Below, one piece after another: positions 9,154 to 16,598 of a stretch of DNA of 38,860 bases (its first letter is position 1; each line of letters begins with the position of its first letter). Source of the stretch: Rhodospirillales bacterium. Its GTDB lineage: Bacteria > Pseudomonadota > Alphaproteobacteria > UBA828. The stretch lies in assembly GCA_028820995.1 (NCBI GenBank), contig JAPPHR010000044.1:10275-49134 (forward strand). Direction: 5' to 3'. The position numbers and the translations under genes were made by a program. Below the pieces are notes generated by a model. It was not told the origin of the DNA. It did not search any database and saw only the letters and a list, made by a program, of their open reading frames with translations.

Positions 9154-9432
9154 ATGCAGACAGACAGCCACATTCTCGACGACGTGGCGCGGGTCGCCAC
9201 CGGGGCCATGGGAGCCGCCAGCGGGCTCAAGGGCGAGCTCGACGCCATGGTCAGGCGCCGGCTCGAACAGATTCTGGCGCGCATGGACCTGGTCCCGCGG
9301 GACGAGTTCGACGCCGTCAAGGAGATGGCGGCCAAGGCCAGGACCGAGAGCGAGGCGCTCGCCGAGCGGGTCTCCCGGCTGGAAGCAAGGCTGACAGCGG
9401 AAGACGCCGGGGAGACGAGCGATGGACGATAA
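9154..9432 (+). CDS. ubiK: Ubiquinone biosynthesis accessory factor UbiK (BMFP/YqiC family)
   Basis: A small (92 aa) coiled-coil protein that in enterobacteria works with UbiJ in the soluble ubiquinone-synthesis complex. It opens MQTDSHILDDVARVATGAMG, followed by the family core (GELDAMVRRRLEQILARMDLV near 30-50) and a C-terminal heptad-rich helix (RTESEALAERVSRLEARL near 65-82). This is the alphaproteobacterial form with the VPRDEFDAVKEMAAKARTE segment. The start at 9154 has a strong GGAGGAG. The final 11 nt overlap the next gene, so the two are translationally coupled. Confidence 0.9.
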   Translation: MQTDSHILDDVARVATGAMGAASGLKGELDAMVRRRLEQILARMDLVPRDEFDAVKEMAAKARTESEALAERVSRLEARLTAEDAGETSDGR

Positions 9433-9724
9433 GACCCAGATCGAGCTGGAGGCCGCTGCCTTCCGCACCCTGGTCGCGCATCTGCGCAACCGCACGGACG
9501 TGCAGAACATCGAGCTGATGAACCTCGCCGGCTTCTGCCGCAACTGCCTCTCGAAGTGGTATCGCGCCGCGGCGGAAGACAAGGGCATCGACATGGACCT
9601 CGAGGAGGCGCGCCAGCAGGTCTACGGCATGACCTACGCTGAATGGAAGCAGCACTTCCAGACCAAGGCCACGCCCGAGCAGAAGCGCAAGTACGCCGAG
9701 GAGGCCGCGAAGCACGGCTTCTGA
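9422..9724 (+). CDS. DUF1244 domain protein
   Basis: A 100-residue DUF1244 protein of unknown biochemical function. The family's conserved core, LMNLAGFCRNCLSKWYR near residues 37-53, contains a CxxC-like Cys pair (FCRNC) that might bind metal or be redox active. MTYAEWKQHFQ near 75 is another family block. The ATG lies inside the end of ubiK (11-nt overlap, in another frame). Coupling to ubiK is common in alphaproteobacteria and suggests a role near ubiquinone or membrane metabolism, which is inference only. Confidence 0.9.
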   Translation: MDDKTQIELEAAAFRTLVAHLRNRTDVQNIELMNLAGFCRNCLSKWYRAAAEDKGIDMDLEEARQQVYGMTYAEWKQHFQTKATPEQKRKYAEEAAKHGF

Positions 9725-9805
9725 CGCGCGCCCGTGCCATCTCAAGCCGAGGGAGCGCCGGGACACCGCGCTCCTCCCAACCCCACGGAAAAAGCGAGGC
9801 GGTCG

Positions 9806-10894
9806 ATGACGAAACCGGTCGGTGTCGGGTTCCTGGGTTCGCAGTTTGTGAGCGGGATCCACGCCCGCGCACTGGTGCGCAATCCCCACGCAAAGTTGAT
9901 CGGGGTGGCATCGCCCACGCCGGGCAATGCCGAGGCCTTCGCGAAGACCTACGGCCTCCCCCATCACCACACCGATCACCGCCCGCTGCTGGCGCACGAC
10001 GACATCGACATGGTGGTCATCGGCACGCCCAACGACACCCACTGCCCGCTGGTGCTGGACTGCGCCGCAGCCGGCAAGCACGTCGTGCTGGAGAAGCCGA
10101 TGTGCCTGAGCGTCGCCGAGGCCGACAGCATGATCGCGGCCTGCAAGGATGCCGGCGTGCTCTTCATGTATGCCGAGGAGGTGTGCTTCGCGCCCAAGTA
10201 CGTGCGCGTGAAGTCGCTGCTCGATGCCGGTGCTCTCGGCACGCCCACCCTCGTCAAGCAGTCGGAGAAGCACGACGGCCCGCACGCGCCCCACTTCTGG
10301 GACGTCGATCGCGCCGGCGGCGGCGTGCTGGCGGACATGGGCTGCCACGGCATCGCGTTCGCCCGCTGGATGATGGACCGCACGCCCATCGTCTCGGTCT
10401 ACGCCCAGCTCTCGACCCAGGTGCACGGCGACAAGACGAGGGGCGAGGACAACGCGCTCCTGATCCTGGAGTTCGAGGGCGGCTGCCTCTTCCTCAACGA
10501 GACGAGCTGGACCAAGCCCGGCGGCATGGACGACAGGTGTGAGGTGCACGGCTCCGCAGGCGTGGCCTACGCCGACCTGCTGCACGGCAACTCGATCGAG
10601 ACCTACAGCCAGGGCGGCTACGACTACGCGGTGGAGAAGGGGGGCGGCACCCAGGGCTGGAGCTTCACCATCTACGAGGAGGAGTGGAATTACGGCTTCT
10701 GGGCCGAGTTCGACCACTTCGTGGATTGCGTGCAGAACGGCACGGAACCGCTGGTGACGGGCGAGGATGCGCGCGCCGTGCAGGAGGTGCTGTTCGCGGC
10801 CTACGAATCGGCCCGCACCGGCGCCAAGGTCGCGCTGCCGTTCACGAGCGACGCGGCCAGGCCCTGGGACCTTTGGCAGGGCGGCGCGGGCTGA
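9806..10894 (+). CDS. Gfo/Idh/MocA family NAD(P)-dependent oxidoreductase
   Basis: A 362-residue sugar or inositol dehydrogenase-type enzyme. The N-terminal Rossmann domain opens MTKPVGVGFLGSQFVSGIHA, with GxxGSxxxxGxH in place of the usual GxGxxG. VVIGTPNDTHCPL is near 70 and the family signature LEKPMCLSVAEAD near 95 carries the catalytic Lys. The C-terminal alpha/beta domain has DMGCHGIAFARWMM near 180, the usual His position. The start at 9806 is preceded by GAGGCGG; an in-frame extension to 9734 is not supported. It is the first gene of a three-gene operon whose next gene begins 4 nt after its stop, and so probably oxidises an amino sugar or derivative. Confidence 0.88.
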   Translation: MTKPVGVGFLGSQFVSGIHARALVRNPHAKLIGVASPTPGNAEAFAKTYGLPHHHTDHRPLLAHDDIDMVVIGTPNDTHCPLVLDCAAAGKHVVLEKPMCLSVAEADSMIAACKDAGVLFMYAEEVCFAPKYVRVKSLLDAGALGTPTLVKQSEKHDGPHAPHFWDVDRAGGGVLADMGCHGIAFARWMMDRTPIVSVYAQLSTQVHGDKTRGEDNALLILEFEGGCLFLNETSWTKPGGMDDRCEVHGSAGVAYADLLHGNSIETYSQGGYDYAVEKGGGTQGWSFTIYEEEWNYGFWAEFDHFVDCVQNGTEPLVTGEDARAVQEVLFAAYESARTGAKVALPFTSDAARPWDLWQGGAG

Positions 10895-10898
10895 AGCA

Positions 10899-11627
10899 GT
10901 GCAGTTTTCCGTTCTACCGGACCCGGAGGCGCTGGATCGTGAGGCCGCCGCGCTCATCTGGGAGGCGGCGCAGGCCAAGCCCGACCTCCTGATCTGCCTC
11001 GCGAGCGGGGACACGCCGACCGGGACCTACGCGGTGCTGGCCACTGATCCGGGGCGGCTCGCGAGCGCGCGCTTCATTCAGCTCGACGAGTGGGCGGGCC
11101 TCGGCGCTGGCGACCCCGGAAGCTGCGCCGCCTACCTGGAGAGCACGGTGCGCGGCCCCCTCGCGGTGCCGGCCGAACGCTGGATCGGCATTCGGGGCGA
11201 CGCGCCCGATGCCACCGCCGAGTGCCGGCGGGTGGCGACGGCGTTGGCGGCGGCCGGGCCTATCGACCTCTGCATCCTCGGGCTCGGGCGGAACGGGCAT
11301 CTGGGTCTGAACGAGCCTGCCCAGAGCTTCGATCCCTCCTGCCATGTCGCGACGCTTGCCGAGCAGTCGCGCAGCCACCCCATGCTGGCCGGAATCGACG
11401 ACTCGGTCCGTGAAGGGCTGACACTCGGCCTCGGCGACATCCTGCGTTCGCGGCGTATCCTGCTGCTGGTCTCCGGCGCCGCCAAGCGGGAGCCGATGAC
11501 CGGGCTCGCTGAGAGGCGGATCGCGCCGCAGCTGCCGGCCTCCTTCCTGTGGCTGCATGGAGATGCCGTCTGTCTCTGCGACGAGGACGCGGCGGCGGGC
11601 ACGGGCCTTCACGGCGCAGGCGCATGA
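10899..11627 (+). CDS. AgaI/NagB-type amino-sugar-6-phosphate isomerase/deaminase
   Basis: A 242-residue member of the NagB/6-phosphogluconolactonase fold, most like E. coli AgaI (galactosamine-6-phosphate deaminase/isomerase). Shared blocks are ICLASGDTPTGTY near 30-42, RFIQLDEWAG near 57, LCILGLGRNGHLGLNEPA near 125-142, EGLTLGLGDIL near 175 and PASFLWLHG near 212. In NagB enzymes the Asp of LDEW and the His/Glu of the GRNGHLGLNEP block are catalytic. The start is GTG at 10899, 4 nt after the previous stop, with no ATG in this position. It ends in a 4-nt ATGA overlap with the ROK kinase. No nagA-like deacetylase is present. Confidence 0.85.
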   Translation: MQFSVLPDPEALDREAAALIWEAAQAKPDLLICLASGDTPTGTYAVLATDPGRLASARFIQLDEWAGLGAGDPGSCAAYLESTVRGPLAVPAERWIGIRGDAPDATAECRRVATALAAAGPIDLCILGLGRNGHLGLNEPAQSFDPSCHVATLAEQSRSHPMLAGIDDSVREGLTLGLGDILRSRRILLLVSGAAKREPMTGLAERRIAPQLPASFLWLHGDAVCLCDEDAAAGTGLHGAGA

Positions 11628-12535
11628 GCCGCGTCGCCATCGGCGTCGATATCGGCGGCACCAAGATCGCGGTCGGCGCGATCGGCGAGGACGGCACCAT
11701 ACGGGCGCGGCGGACGATCGCGACAGACGCTGAAGCGGGCTTCGATGCCGGGCTCGCCCGGCTCGCCCGCGCCATCGACGAGACGATGGCCGAGGCCGGC
11801 GTCGTTCCGGCTGCGCTCGCGGGCATCGGCCTCGGCTGCCCCGGCCCCTTCGACGAGGCCAGCGGGCGGATCGAGAACTTCTACACGCTCCCCGGCTGGG
11901 AGGGGAACGATATCGTAAGCCCGCTCACCGCCCGCTTCGGCACGCCAGTGCGCCTCGTCAACGACGCCGATGCGGCGCTGCTCGGCGAAGCGCTGGCAGG
12001 CGCGGCGCGCGGCGCGCGCATCGCGGTCATGCTGACCGTCGGCACCGGCATCGGCGGGGCGGCGCTGATCGACGGTGCGATTCTGCGGGGCGCCAAGGGC
12101 GAGCATCCCGAGATCGGTCACCTGATCGTCGACCCTGCCGGGCCCGAGTGCTATTGCGGAAGCCGGGGCTGCATCGAAGCCTTCGCCGCAGGCCCGGCGC
12201 TCGCCCGCGCGGGCGCCGAGTACGGCTACGCCGATGCCGAGGCCGTCTTCGCCGCCGCCAAGGCGGGCGAGGAACCGGCCAGGGCGATCGTCGCCCGCAG
12301 CGCGGAGGCGATGGAAACGGGAGTCTGGAGCCTCATCCACGCCTTCCTGCCCGAGGTACTGCTCATCGGTGGCGGCATGGGTGAGCGGCACTTCGCGCTC
12401 TATCGCGAGGCCGCCGGGCGCGCCATCGCTCGCGCCGTGCTGGCGCCCGAAGGCGCCATCCGCGTGGTCAAGGCGGCGCTCGGCAACGATGCCGGCATGG
12501 TGGGCGCGGCGGCGCTCATGCTGGATGCCGCGTGA
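11624..12535 (+). CDS. ROK family sugar kinase
   Basis: A 303-residue ROK protein without the N-terminal helix-turn-helix of ROK repressors, so a kinase is likely. The phosphate-binding motif GVDIGGTKIAVG is at residues 7-18, LVNDADAALLGE near 110 carries the catalytic Asp, the GTGIGG phosphate loop is near 145, and EIGHL with the zinc motif ECYCGSRGCIEAF follow at 165-190. LIGGGMG near 245 is the adenosine loop. In the context of the AgaI-like gene (4-nt overlap) it probably phosphorylates an amino sugar at C6. The last codons and 56 nt downstream are part of the duplicated unit described below. Confidence 0.9.
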   Translation: MSRVAIGVDIGGTKIAVGAIGEDGTIRARRTIATDAEAGFDAGLARLARAIDETMAEAGVVPAALAGIGLGCPGPFDEASGRIENFYTLPGWEGNDIVSPLTARFGTPVRLVNDADAALLGEALAGAARGARIAVMLTVGTGIGGAALIDGAILRGAKGEHPEIGHLIVDPAGPECYCGSRGCIEAFAAGPALARAGAEYGYADAEAVFAAAKAGEEPARAIVARSAEAMETGVWSLIHAFLPEVLLIGGGMGERHFALYREAAGRAIARAVLAPEGAIRVVKAALGNDAGMVGAAALMLDAA

Positions 12536-12561
12536 CCGTGGTCAGGCGTCCGCGCTAGACT
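12532..12561 (+). promoter_or_regulatory. Candidate promoter of the first BVMO gene
   Basis: GTGACC (12532-12537) and TAGACT (12556-12561) are 18 bp apart and 29 nt before the ATG. The same hexamers at the same spacing occur before the second copy, while the 18-bp spacer between them has diverged. The first hexamer overlaps the ROK stop codon. Confidence 0.45.
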
Positions 12562-12590
12562 CCGCTGCAGCAGGCAACGTGGGAGCGGCC

Positions 12591-14240
12591 ATGGCCACGC
12601 CGTCGACACGAGAGAACGCCGAGAACGGTCGCCGCCAATCTGCGGCCGCGCCGGACGTGGACGCGGTCGTGGTGGGGGCGGGCTTCTCGGGCCTCTACAT
12701 GCTCCATCGGCTGCGCGACCTGGGGCTCTCGGTGCGCGTCTTCGAGAGGGGGAGCGGGGTCGGCGGCACCTGGTACTGGAACCGCTATCCCGGCGCCCGC
12801 TGCGATACCGACAGTGTCGAGTACTCGTACCAATTCTCCGACGCGCTGCAGCAGGAATGGCGCTGGACCGAGCGCTTCGCCACGCAGCCCGAGATCCTGC
12901 GCTACCTGGAGCACGTCGCGGACCGCTTCGACCTGCGCCGGGACATAGCGTTCGGGACGACCGTCACCGAAGCGGCCTTCGACGAAGCAGCGGGATGCTG
13001 GCACATCGCCACCGACGACGGCGCGCGGCTTTCCGCCACTTACTGCATCATGGCGACCGGGTGCCTCTCTGCCCCCAACCGCCCTGCATTCGACGGCTTG
13101 GATCGCTTCGCCGGCGATTGGTACCACACCGGCGCCTGGCCCCATGAGGGGGTCTCCTTTGCCGGCCAGCGGGTCGGCATCGTCGGCACGGGCTCTTCCG
13201 CCATCCAGTCGATCCCGCTGATCGCGGCCGAAGCCAGCCACCTGACCGTCTTCCAGCGCCAGGCGAACTACACGATCCCGGCCCGCAACGCACCGCTGGA
13301 CGCGGCTCGGTACGCCGGCATCAGGGCGCGGTACGGGGAACTCCGGCGGAACGCCAAGCAGACGCCGAATGGCTGCTGGTGGCCTGTGAACCCGGCTGCG
13401 GCCGACGAGATGAGCCCGTTGGAGCAACGGCGCGAGCTTGAGGCCCGGTGGGAGAAGGGCGGGCTCCGCATGTACAACGTCTTCAAGGACGTGCTGGTCA
13501 ACGACAAGGCCAACGACATCGCTGCGGCCTTCATCCGCGAGAAGATACGCGAGCTGGTACACGACCCCCAGGTGGCGGCGCAGCTCTCACCTCACTCCTT
13601 CATCGGCTGCAAGCGCATCTGCCTCGATACCGACTACTACGAGACCTTCAACCGGCCCAACGTGACGCTGGTCGATATCAGCGACGCGCCGATCGAGGAG
13701 ATCACGCAGAGCGGTCTTCGCACCGGTGGCACGGAGCACGCGCTGGACACGATCGTCTTCGCCATCGGCTTCGACGCCATGACCGGGCCGCTGCTCAGCA
13801 TCGACATCCGCGGCAGGGGCGGGAGGACGTTGAAGGCGAAGTGGGCCGACGGGCCGCGCAGCTACCTCGGCCTAGCGATGGAGGGCTTCCCCAACCTGTT
13901 CACGATCACGGGGCCCTCCAGCCCGTCGGTGCTGACCAACATGGTCCCTGCCATCGAGCAGCACGTCGAATGGATCGCCGCGTGCATCGACCACGCGCGT
14001 GCCTGCGGGCGTCCCTGCATCGAAGCGAGCCGGGCGGCGGAGGACGCATGGATTGCCCACCACGACGAGGTCGCGGCCGGCACGCTCTTCCCCGGCTGCA
14101 ACTCCTGGTACGTCGGTGCCAACGTGGCCGGCAAGCCGCGCAAGGTGACGCCCTACACCGGGGGCTTCCCGGCCTATATCGAGAAGTGCGAGGCGGTCGT
14201 CGCCAACGGCTACGAGGGGTTCACGCTGACTGCCGCGTGA
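12591..14240 (+). CDS. Type I Baeyer-Villiger monooxygenase (copy 1)
   Basis: A 549-residue FAD- and NADPH-dependent enzyme that inserts oxygen next to a ketone, or oxidises a heteroatom. The FAD motif GAGFSG is near residue 30, followed by the BVMO motif GGTWYWNRYPGARCD near 55-69. The diagnostic fingerprint FAGDWYHTGAWP is near 173-184 and the NADPH motif GTGSSA near 200. The C-terminal half resembles phenylacetone monooxygenase (GCKRICLDTDYYETFNRPN, then AIGFDAMTG and SWYVGANVAGKPR). The Arg in GCKR probably matches that enzyme's catalytic Arg, a match made from memory. The start at 12591 has GGGAG upstream. The substrate is unknown. It follows the ROK gene by 55 nt but probably has its own promoter. 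Confidence 0.93.
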   Translation: MATPSTRENAENGRRQSAAAPDVDAVVVGAGFSGLYMLHRLRDLGLSVRVFERGSGVGGTWYWNRYPGARCDTDSVEYSYQFSDALQQEWRWTERFATQPEILRYLEHVADRFDLRRDIAFGTTVTEAAFDEAAGCWHIATDDGARLSATYCIMATGCLSAPNRPAFDGLDRFAGDWYHTGAWPHEGVSFAGQRVGIVGTGSSAIQSIPLIAAEASHLTVFQRQANYTIPARNAPLDAARYAGIRARYGELRRNAKQTPNGCWWPVNPAAADEMSPLEQRRELEARWEKGGLRMYNVFKDVLVNDKANDIAAAFIREKIRELVHDPQVAAQLSPHSFIGCKRICLDTDYYETFNRPNVTLVDISDAPIEEITQSGLRTGGTEHALDTIVFAIGFDAMTGPLLSIDIRGRGGRTLKAKWADGPRSYLGLAMEGFPNLFTITGPSSPSVLTNMVPAIEQHVEWIAACIDHARACGRPCIEASRAAEDAWIAHHDEVAAGTLFPGCNSWYVGANVAGKPRKVTPYTGGFPAYIEKCEAVVANGYEGFTLTAA

Positions 14241-14328
14241 GTCCCCCGCGCCTGACAGGTCGCTGGTGCGAAATCAGGTTCCGCCCAGGCACGCTCGACG
14301 CCGCGTGACCGTCCCGATCATTTGAGGC

Positions 14329-14334
14329 TAGACT
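14329..14334 (+). promoter_or_regulatory. Minus-10 element of the second BVMO promoter
   Basis: TAGACT at 14329-14334 pairs with GTGACC at 14305-14310, with an 18-bp spacer, reproducing the arrangement before copy 1. It lies 29 nt before the ATG at 14364. Confidence 0.45.
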
Positions 14335-14363
14335 TTGCCGCCTGAGGCAATGGGCGAGCGGCC

Positions 14364-16010
14364 ATGGTCACGCCATCGACAGGTGAGAGTGCCGGGAAGC
14401 GCCGGCTATCCGCAGGCCGTCCGGATTTCGACGCGGTCGTCGTCGGTGCTGGCTTCGCCGGCCTCTACATGCTCCATCGGCTGCGCACGATGGGGCTCTC
14501 CGTGCGGGTCCTTGAGAAGGGCAGCGGGGTCGGCGGCACCTGGTACTGGAACCGCTATCCCGGCGCGCGCTGCGACGGCGACAGCGTCGAGTATTCCTAC
14601 CAGTTCTCTGACGAACTGCAGCAGGAGTGGCGCTGGACCGAGCGCAACGCCTCACAGCCGGAGATCCTTCGCTATCTGGAGCATGTGGCGGATCGCTTCG
14701 ACCTCCGCCGCGACATCAGCTTCGAGGCGACCGTCACCGAGGCCCGTTTCGACGAGGCGGCCGGATGCTGGCGGATTACGACCGGTGACGGCGCGCAGCT
14801 CTCCGCGACCTATTGCATCATGGCCACCGGGTGTCTCTCCGCCGTCAACAGACCGGCCTTCGACGGTCTCGAGCGCTTCCAGGGCGAGTGGTACCACACC
14901 GGCGCCTGGCCCCATGAGGAGGTCTCATTTGCCGACCAGCACGTCGGCATCATCGGAACCGGCTCCTCGGCCATTCAGTCGATCCCGGTGATCGCGGCGG
15001 AGGCGCGACACCTCACCGTCTTCCAACGCCAGCCGAACTACACCATCCCGGCCCGCAACGGGCCGCTCGACGAGGCGGAGTACGCCGCCTTCAGGGCCAG
15101 CTACGGGGAGCACCGGAGGCGGGCCAAGACGACGCCGACAGGCTCCATGTGGGCCGTGAACCCGGCGACCGCCGACGAGATGAGCCCGTCAGAGCGTCGG
15201 CGCGAGATGGAGGCTCGCTGGCAGAACGGCGGCCTCAGCTTCTACGGGGTCTTCGCCGACCTCCTGGTCAACGGCGAGGCGAACGACATCGCGACCGACT
15301 TCATCCGCAGCAAGATTCGCGCCGAGGTGCACGATCCCACGCTCGCGGCGCTGCTCTCGCCGCATTCGTACATGGGATGCAAGCGCATCTGCCTCGATAC
15401 CGACTACTACGCCACCTTCAACCGGCCCAACGTCACGCTGGTGGACATCAGCGGCGCGCCTATCGAGGAGATCACGCGCACCGGGCTCCGCACCGGCGGC
15501 AGGGAGTACGTGCTGGACACGATCGTCTTCGCCATCGGATTCGATGCGATGACCGGGCCGCTGCTCGGGATCGACATCCGCGGCGGGGATGGGCGGACGC
15601 TCCGGTCGAAGTGGGCCGAAGGCCCGCGCACCTATCTCGGTCTCGCAATCGAGGGCTTCCCCAACCTGTTCACCGTCACGGGCCCTACCAGCCCCTCGGT
15701 GCTCACCAGCATGGTCCCCACAATTGAGCAGCACGTCGGCTGGATCGCCGACTGCATCGCCAATGCCCGCGCCTGCGGGCGCCCGCGCATCGAGGCCACG
15801 CGCGAGGCGGAGGACCGCTGGATGGCCCACCATGAGGAGGTCGCGGCCGAGACGCTCTTCCCCTCCTGCAACTCCTGGTATGTCGGTGCCAACGTTCCCG
15901 GCAAGCCGCGCACGGTGACGCCCTACACCGGGGGCATGCCGGCCTATGTCGAGAAGTGCGAGGCGGTCGTCGCCAACGGCTACGAGGGATTCACGCTCAC
16001 TACCGCCTAA
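14364..16010 (+). CDS. Type I Baeyer-Villiger monooxygenase (copy 2)
   Basis: A 548-residue paralogue of the preceding gene with all motifs intact: GAGFAG near residue 29, GGTWYWNRYPGARCD near 54, the fingerprint FQGEWYHTGAWP near 172 and GTGSSA near 199. Both copies therefore look catalytically competent. Differences cluster at the N-terminus, around 145-165, and in the segment 235-300 (for example TPTGSMWAVNPA against TPNGCWWPVNPA), which in this family lines the active-site domain. This suggests substrate divergence rather than simple dosage. It may be transcribed from its own copy of the promoter as well as by read-through. The stop is TAA, whereas copy 1 ends in TGA. Confidence 0.93.
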   Translation: MVTPSTGESAGKRRLSAGRPDFDAVVVGAGFAGLYMLHRLRTMGLSVRVLEKGSGVGGTWYWNRYPGARCDGDSVEYSYQFSDELQQEWRWTERNASQPEILRYLEHVADRFDLRRDISFEATVTEARFDEAAGCWRITTGDGAQLSATYCIMATGCLSAVNRPAFDGLERFQGEWYHTGAWPHEEVSFADQHVGIIGTGSSAIQSIPVIAAEARHLTVFQRQPNYTIPARNGPLDEAEYAAFRASYGEHRRRAKTTPTGSMWAVNPATADEMSPSERRREMEARWQNGGLSFYGVFADLLVNGEANDIATDFIRSKIRAEVHDPTLAALLSPHSYMGCKRICLDTDYYATFNRPNVTLVDISGAPIEEITRTGLRTGGREYVLDTIVFAIGFDAMTGPLLGIDIRGGDGRTLRSKWAEGPRTYLGLAIEGFPNLFTVTGPTSPSVLTSMVPTIEQHVGWIADCIANARACGRPRIEATREAEDRWMAHHEEVAAETLFPSCNSWYVGANVPGKPRTVTPYTGGMPAYVEKCEAVVANGYEGFTLTTA

Positions 16011-16066
16011 ATCGCCCGCACCCAAAGGGTCGCGAGCGCGAATGGGAGTCTGTTAAGGCAGGAGGG

Positions 16067-16507
16067 CTACGCCTCCCCGTGCCGCCCCGGCGGCGGGTCG
16101 CAGGGCTCGGTGCCCATGTCGGCGGGGACCGAAATCTCGATCAGGTCGAAGGTGTCCGAGGTCGCCACCTCGTTGTGCGGCGTGCCGCCGGGGATGTAGA
16201 GCGAGTCCCCTTCCTCGATGCGAATCGTCTCATCCTCGAAGGCCAGGTCGATCCAGCCGCTCAGCATGTAGACGATCTGGCCCTCGCAGATGTGCGTGTG
16301 CCAGCCGGTGGGCCGCGTGAGCCCTTGCTTGGCCGAGGTGATCTGTGCGCGGATGCGCCCGTCGCTCGCCGCCGTGACGCCGAGATCGCGGTAGGTCATG
16401 AAGTCGCGCCGCCCCGGCACGAAGGTGGGATCGTCCTTCCTGACCAGGGTAAACGGGGGCTCCGGCGTGGCCGGGCTTGCAGCCGTCGCAGTCTGGGCCT
16501 TTGTCAT
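16067..16507 (-). CDS. Small cupin-domain protein
   Basis: A 146-residue single-domain cupin. Motif 1 is GWHTHICEGQIVYMLSGWID near 68-87 with the His-x-His...Glu metal ligands; motif 2 is GDSLYIPGGTPHN near 100-112 with the final His. This keeps the set of 3 His plus 1 Glu, so metal binding is likely. It could be a dioxygenase, isomerase or ligand-sensing protein; sequence alone does not decide. The start at 16507 has GGAGAGGAG upstream. It lies 91 bp downstream of the ammonia-lyase-like gene on the same strand and may share its transcript. Confidence 0.85.
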   Translation of the reverse strand: MTKAQTATAASPATPEPPFTLVRKDDPTFVPGRRDFMTYRDLGVTAASDGRIRAQITSAKQGLTRPTGWHTHICEGQIVYMLSGWIDLAFEDETIRIEEGDSLYIPGGTPHNEVATSDTFDLIEISVPADMGTEPCDPPPGRHGEA

Positions 16508-16598
16508 GGCACGGGCTCCTCTCCGCCTAGCGGTTGCACCGGCATGGTAGGAAGCGCCGACCAGCGTGACAAGGCGTGTGCCGCCGGCCGCTCCAGAG

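Larger units (their letters stand above)
12517..16045 (+). repeat. Tandem duplication of a BVMO gene with its flanks (two units, offset 1773 bp)
   Basis: Unit 1 runs from about 12517 to 14275 and unit 2 from 14290 to about 16045. The 74 nt before each start codon align without gaps at about 70% identity, beginning in the last codons of the ROK gene (both units carry a sequence ending GCCGCGTGACCGT). About 35 nt after each stop also align. Within the genes roughly four residues in five are identical by eye, with a single-codon length difference near the N-terminus. The copies are abutted directly, with no insertion-sequence remnant between them. Confidence 0.85.

Noticed and set aside
14290-14312. 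Remnant of the ROK gene before the second BVMO as a pseudogene
   Set aside because: Only the last few codons are copied, so it is a duplication scar rather than a broken gene.
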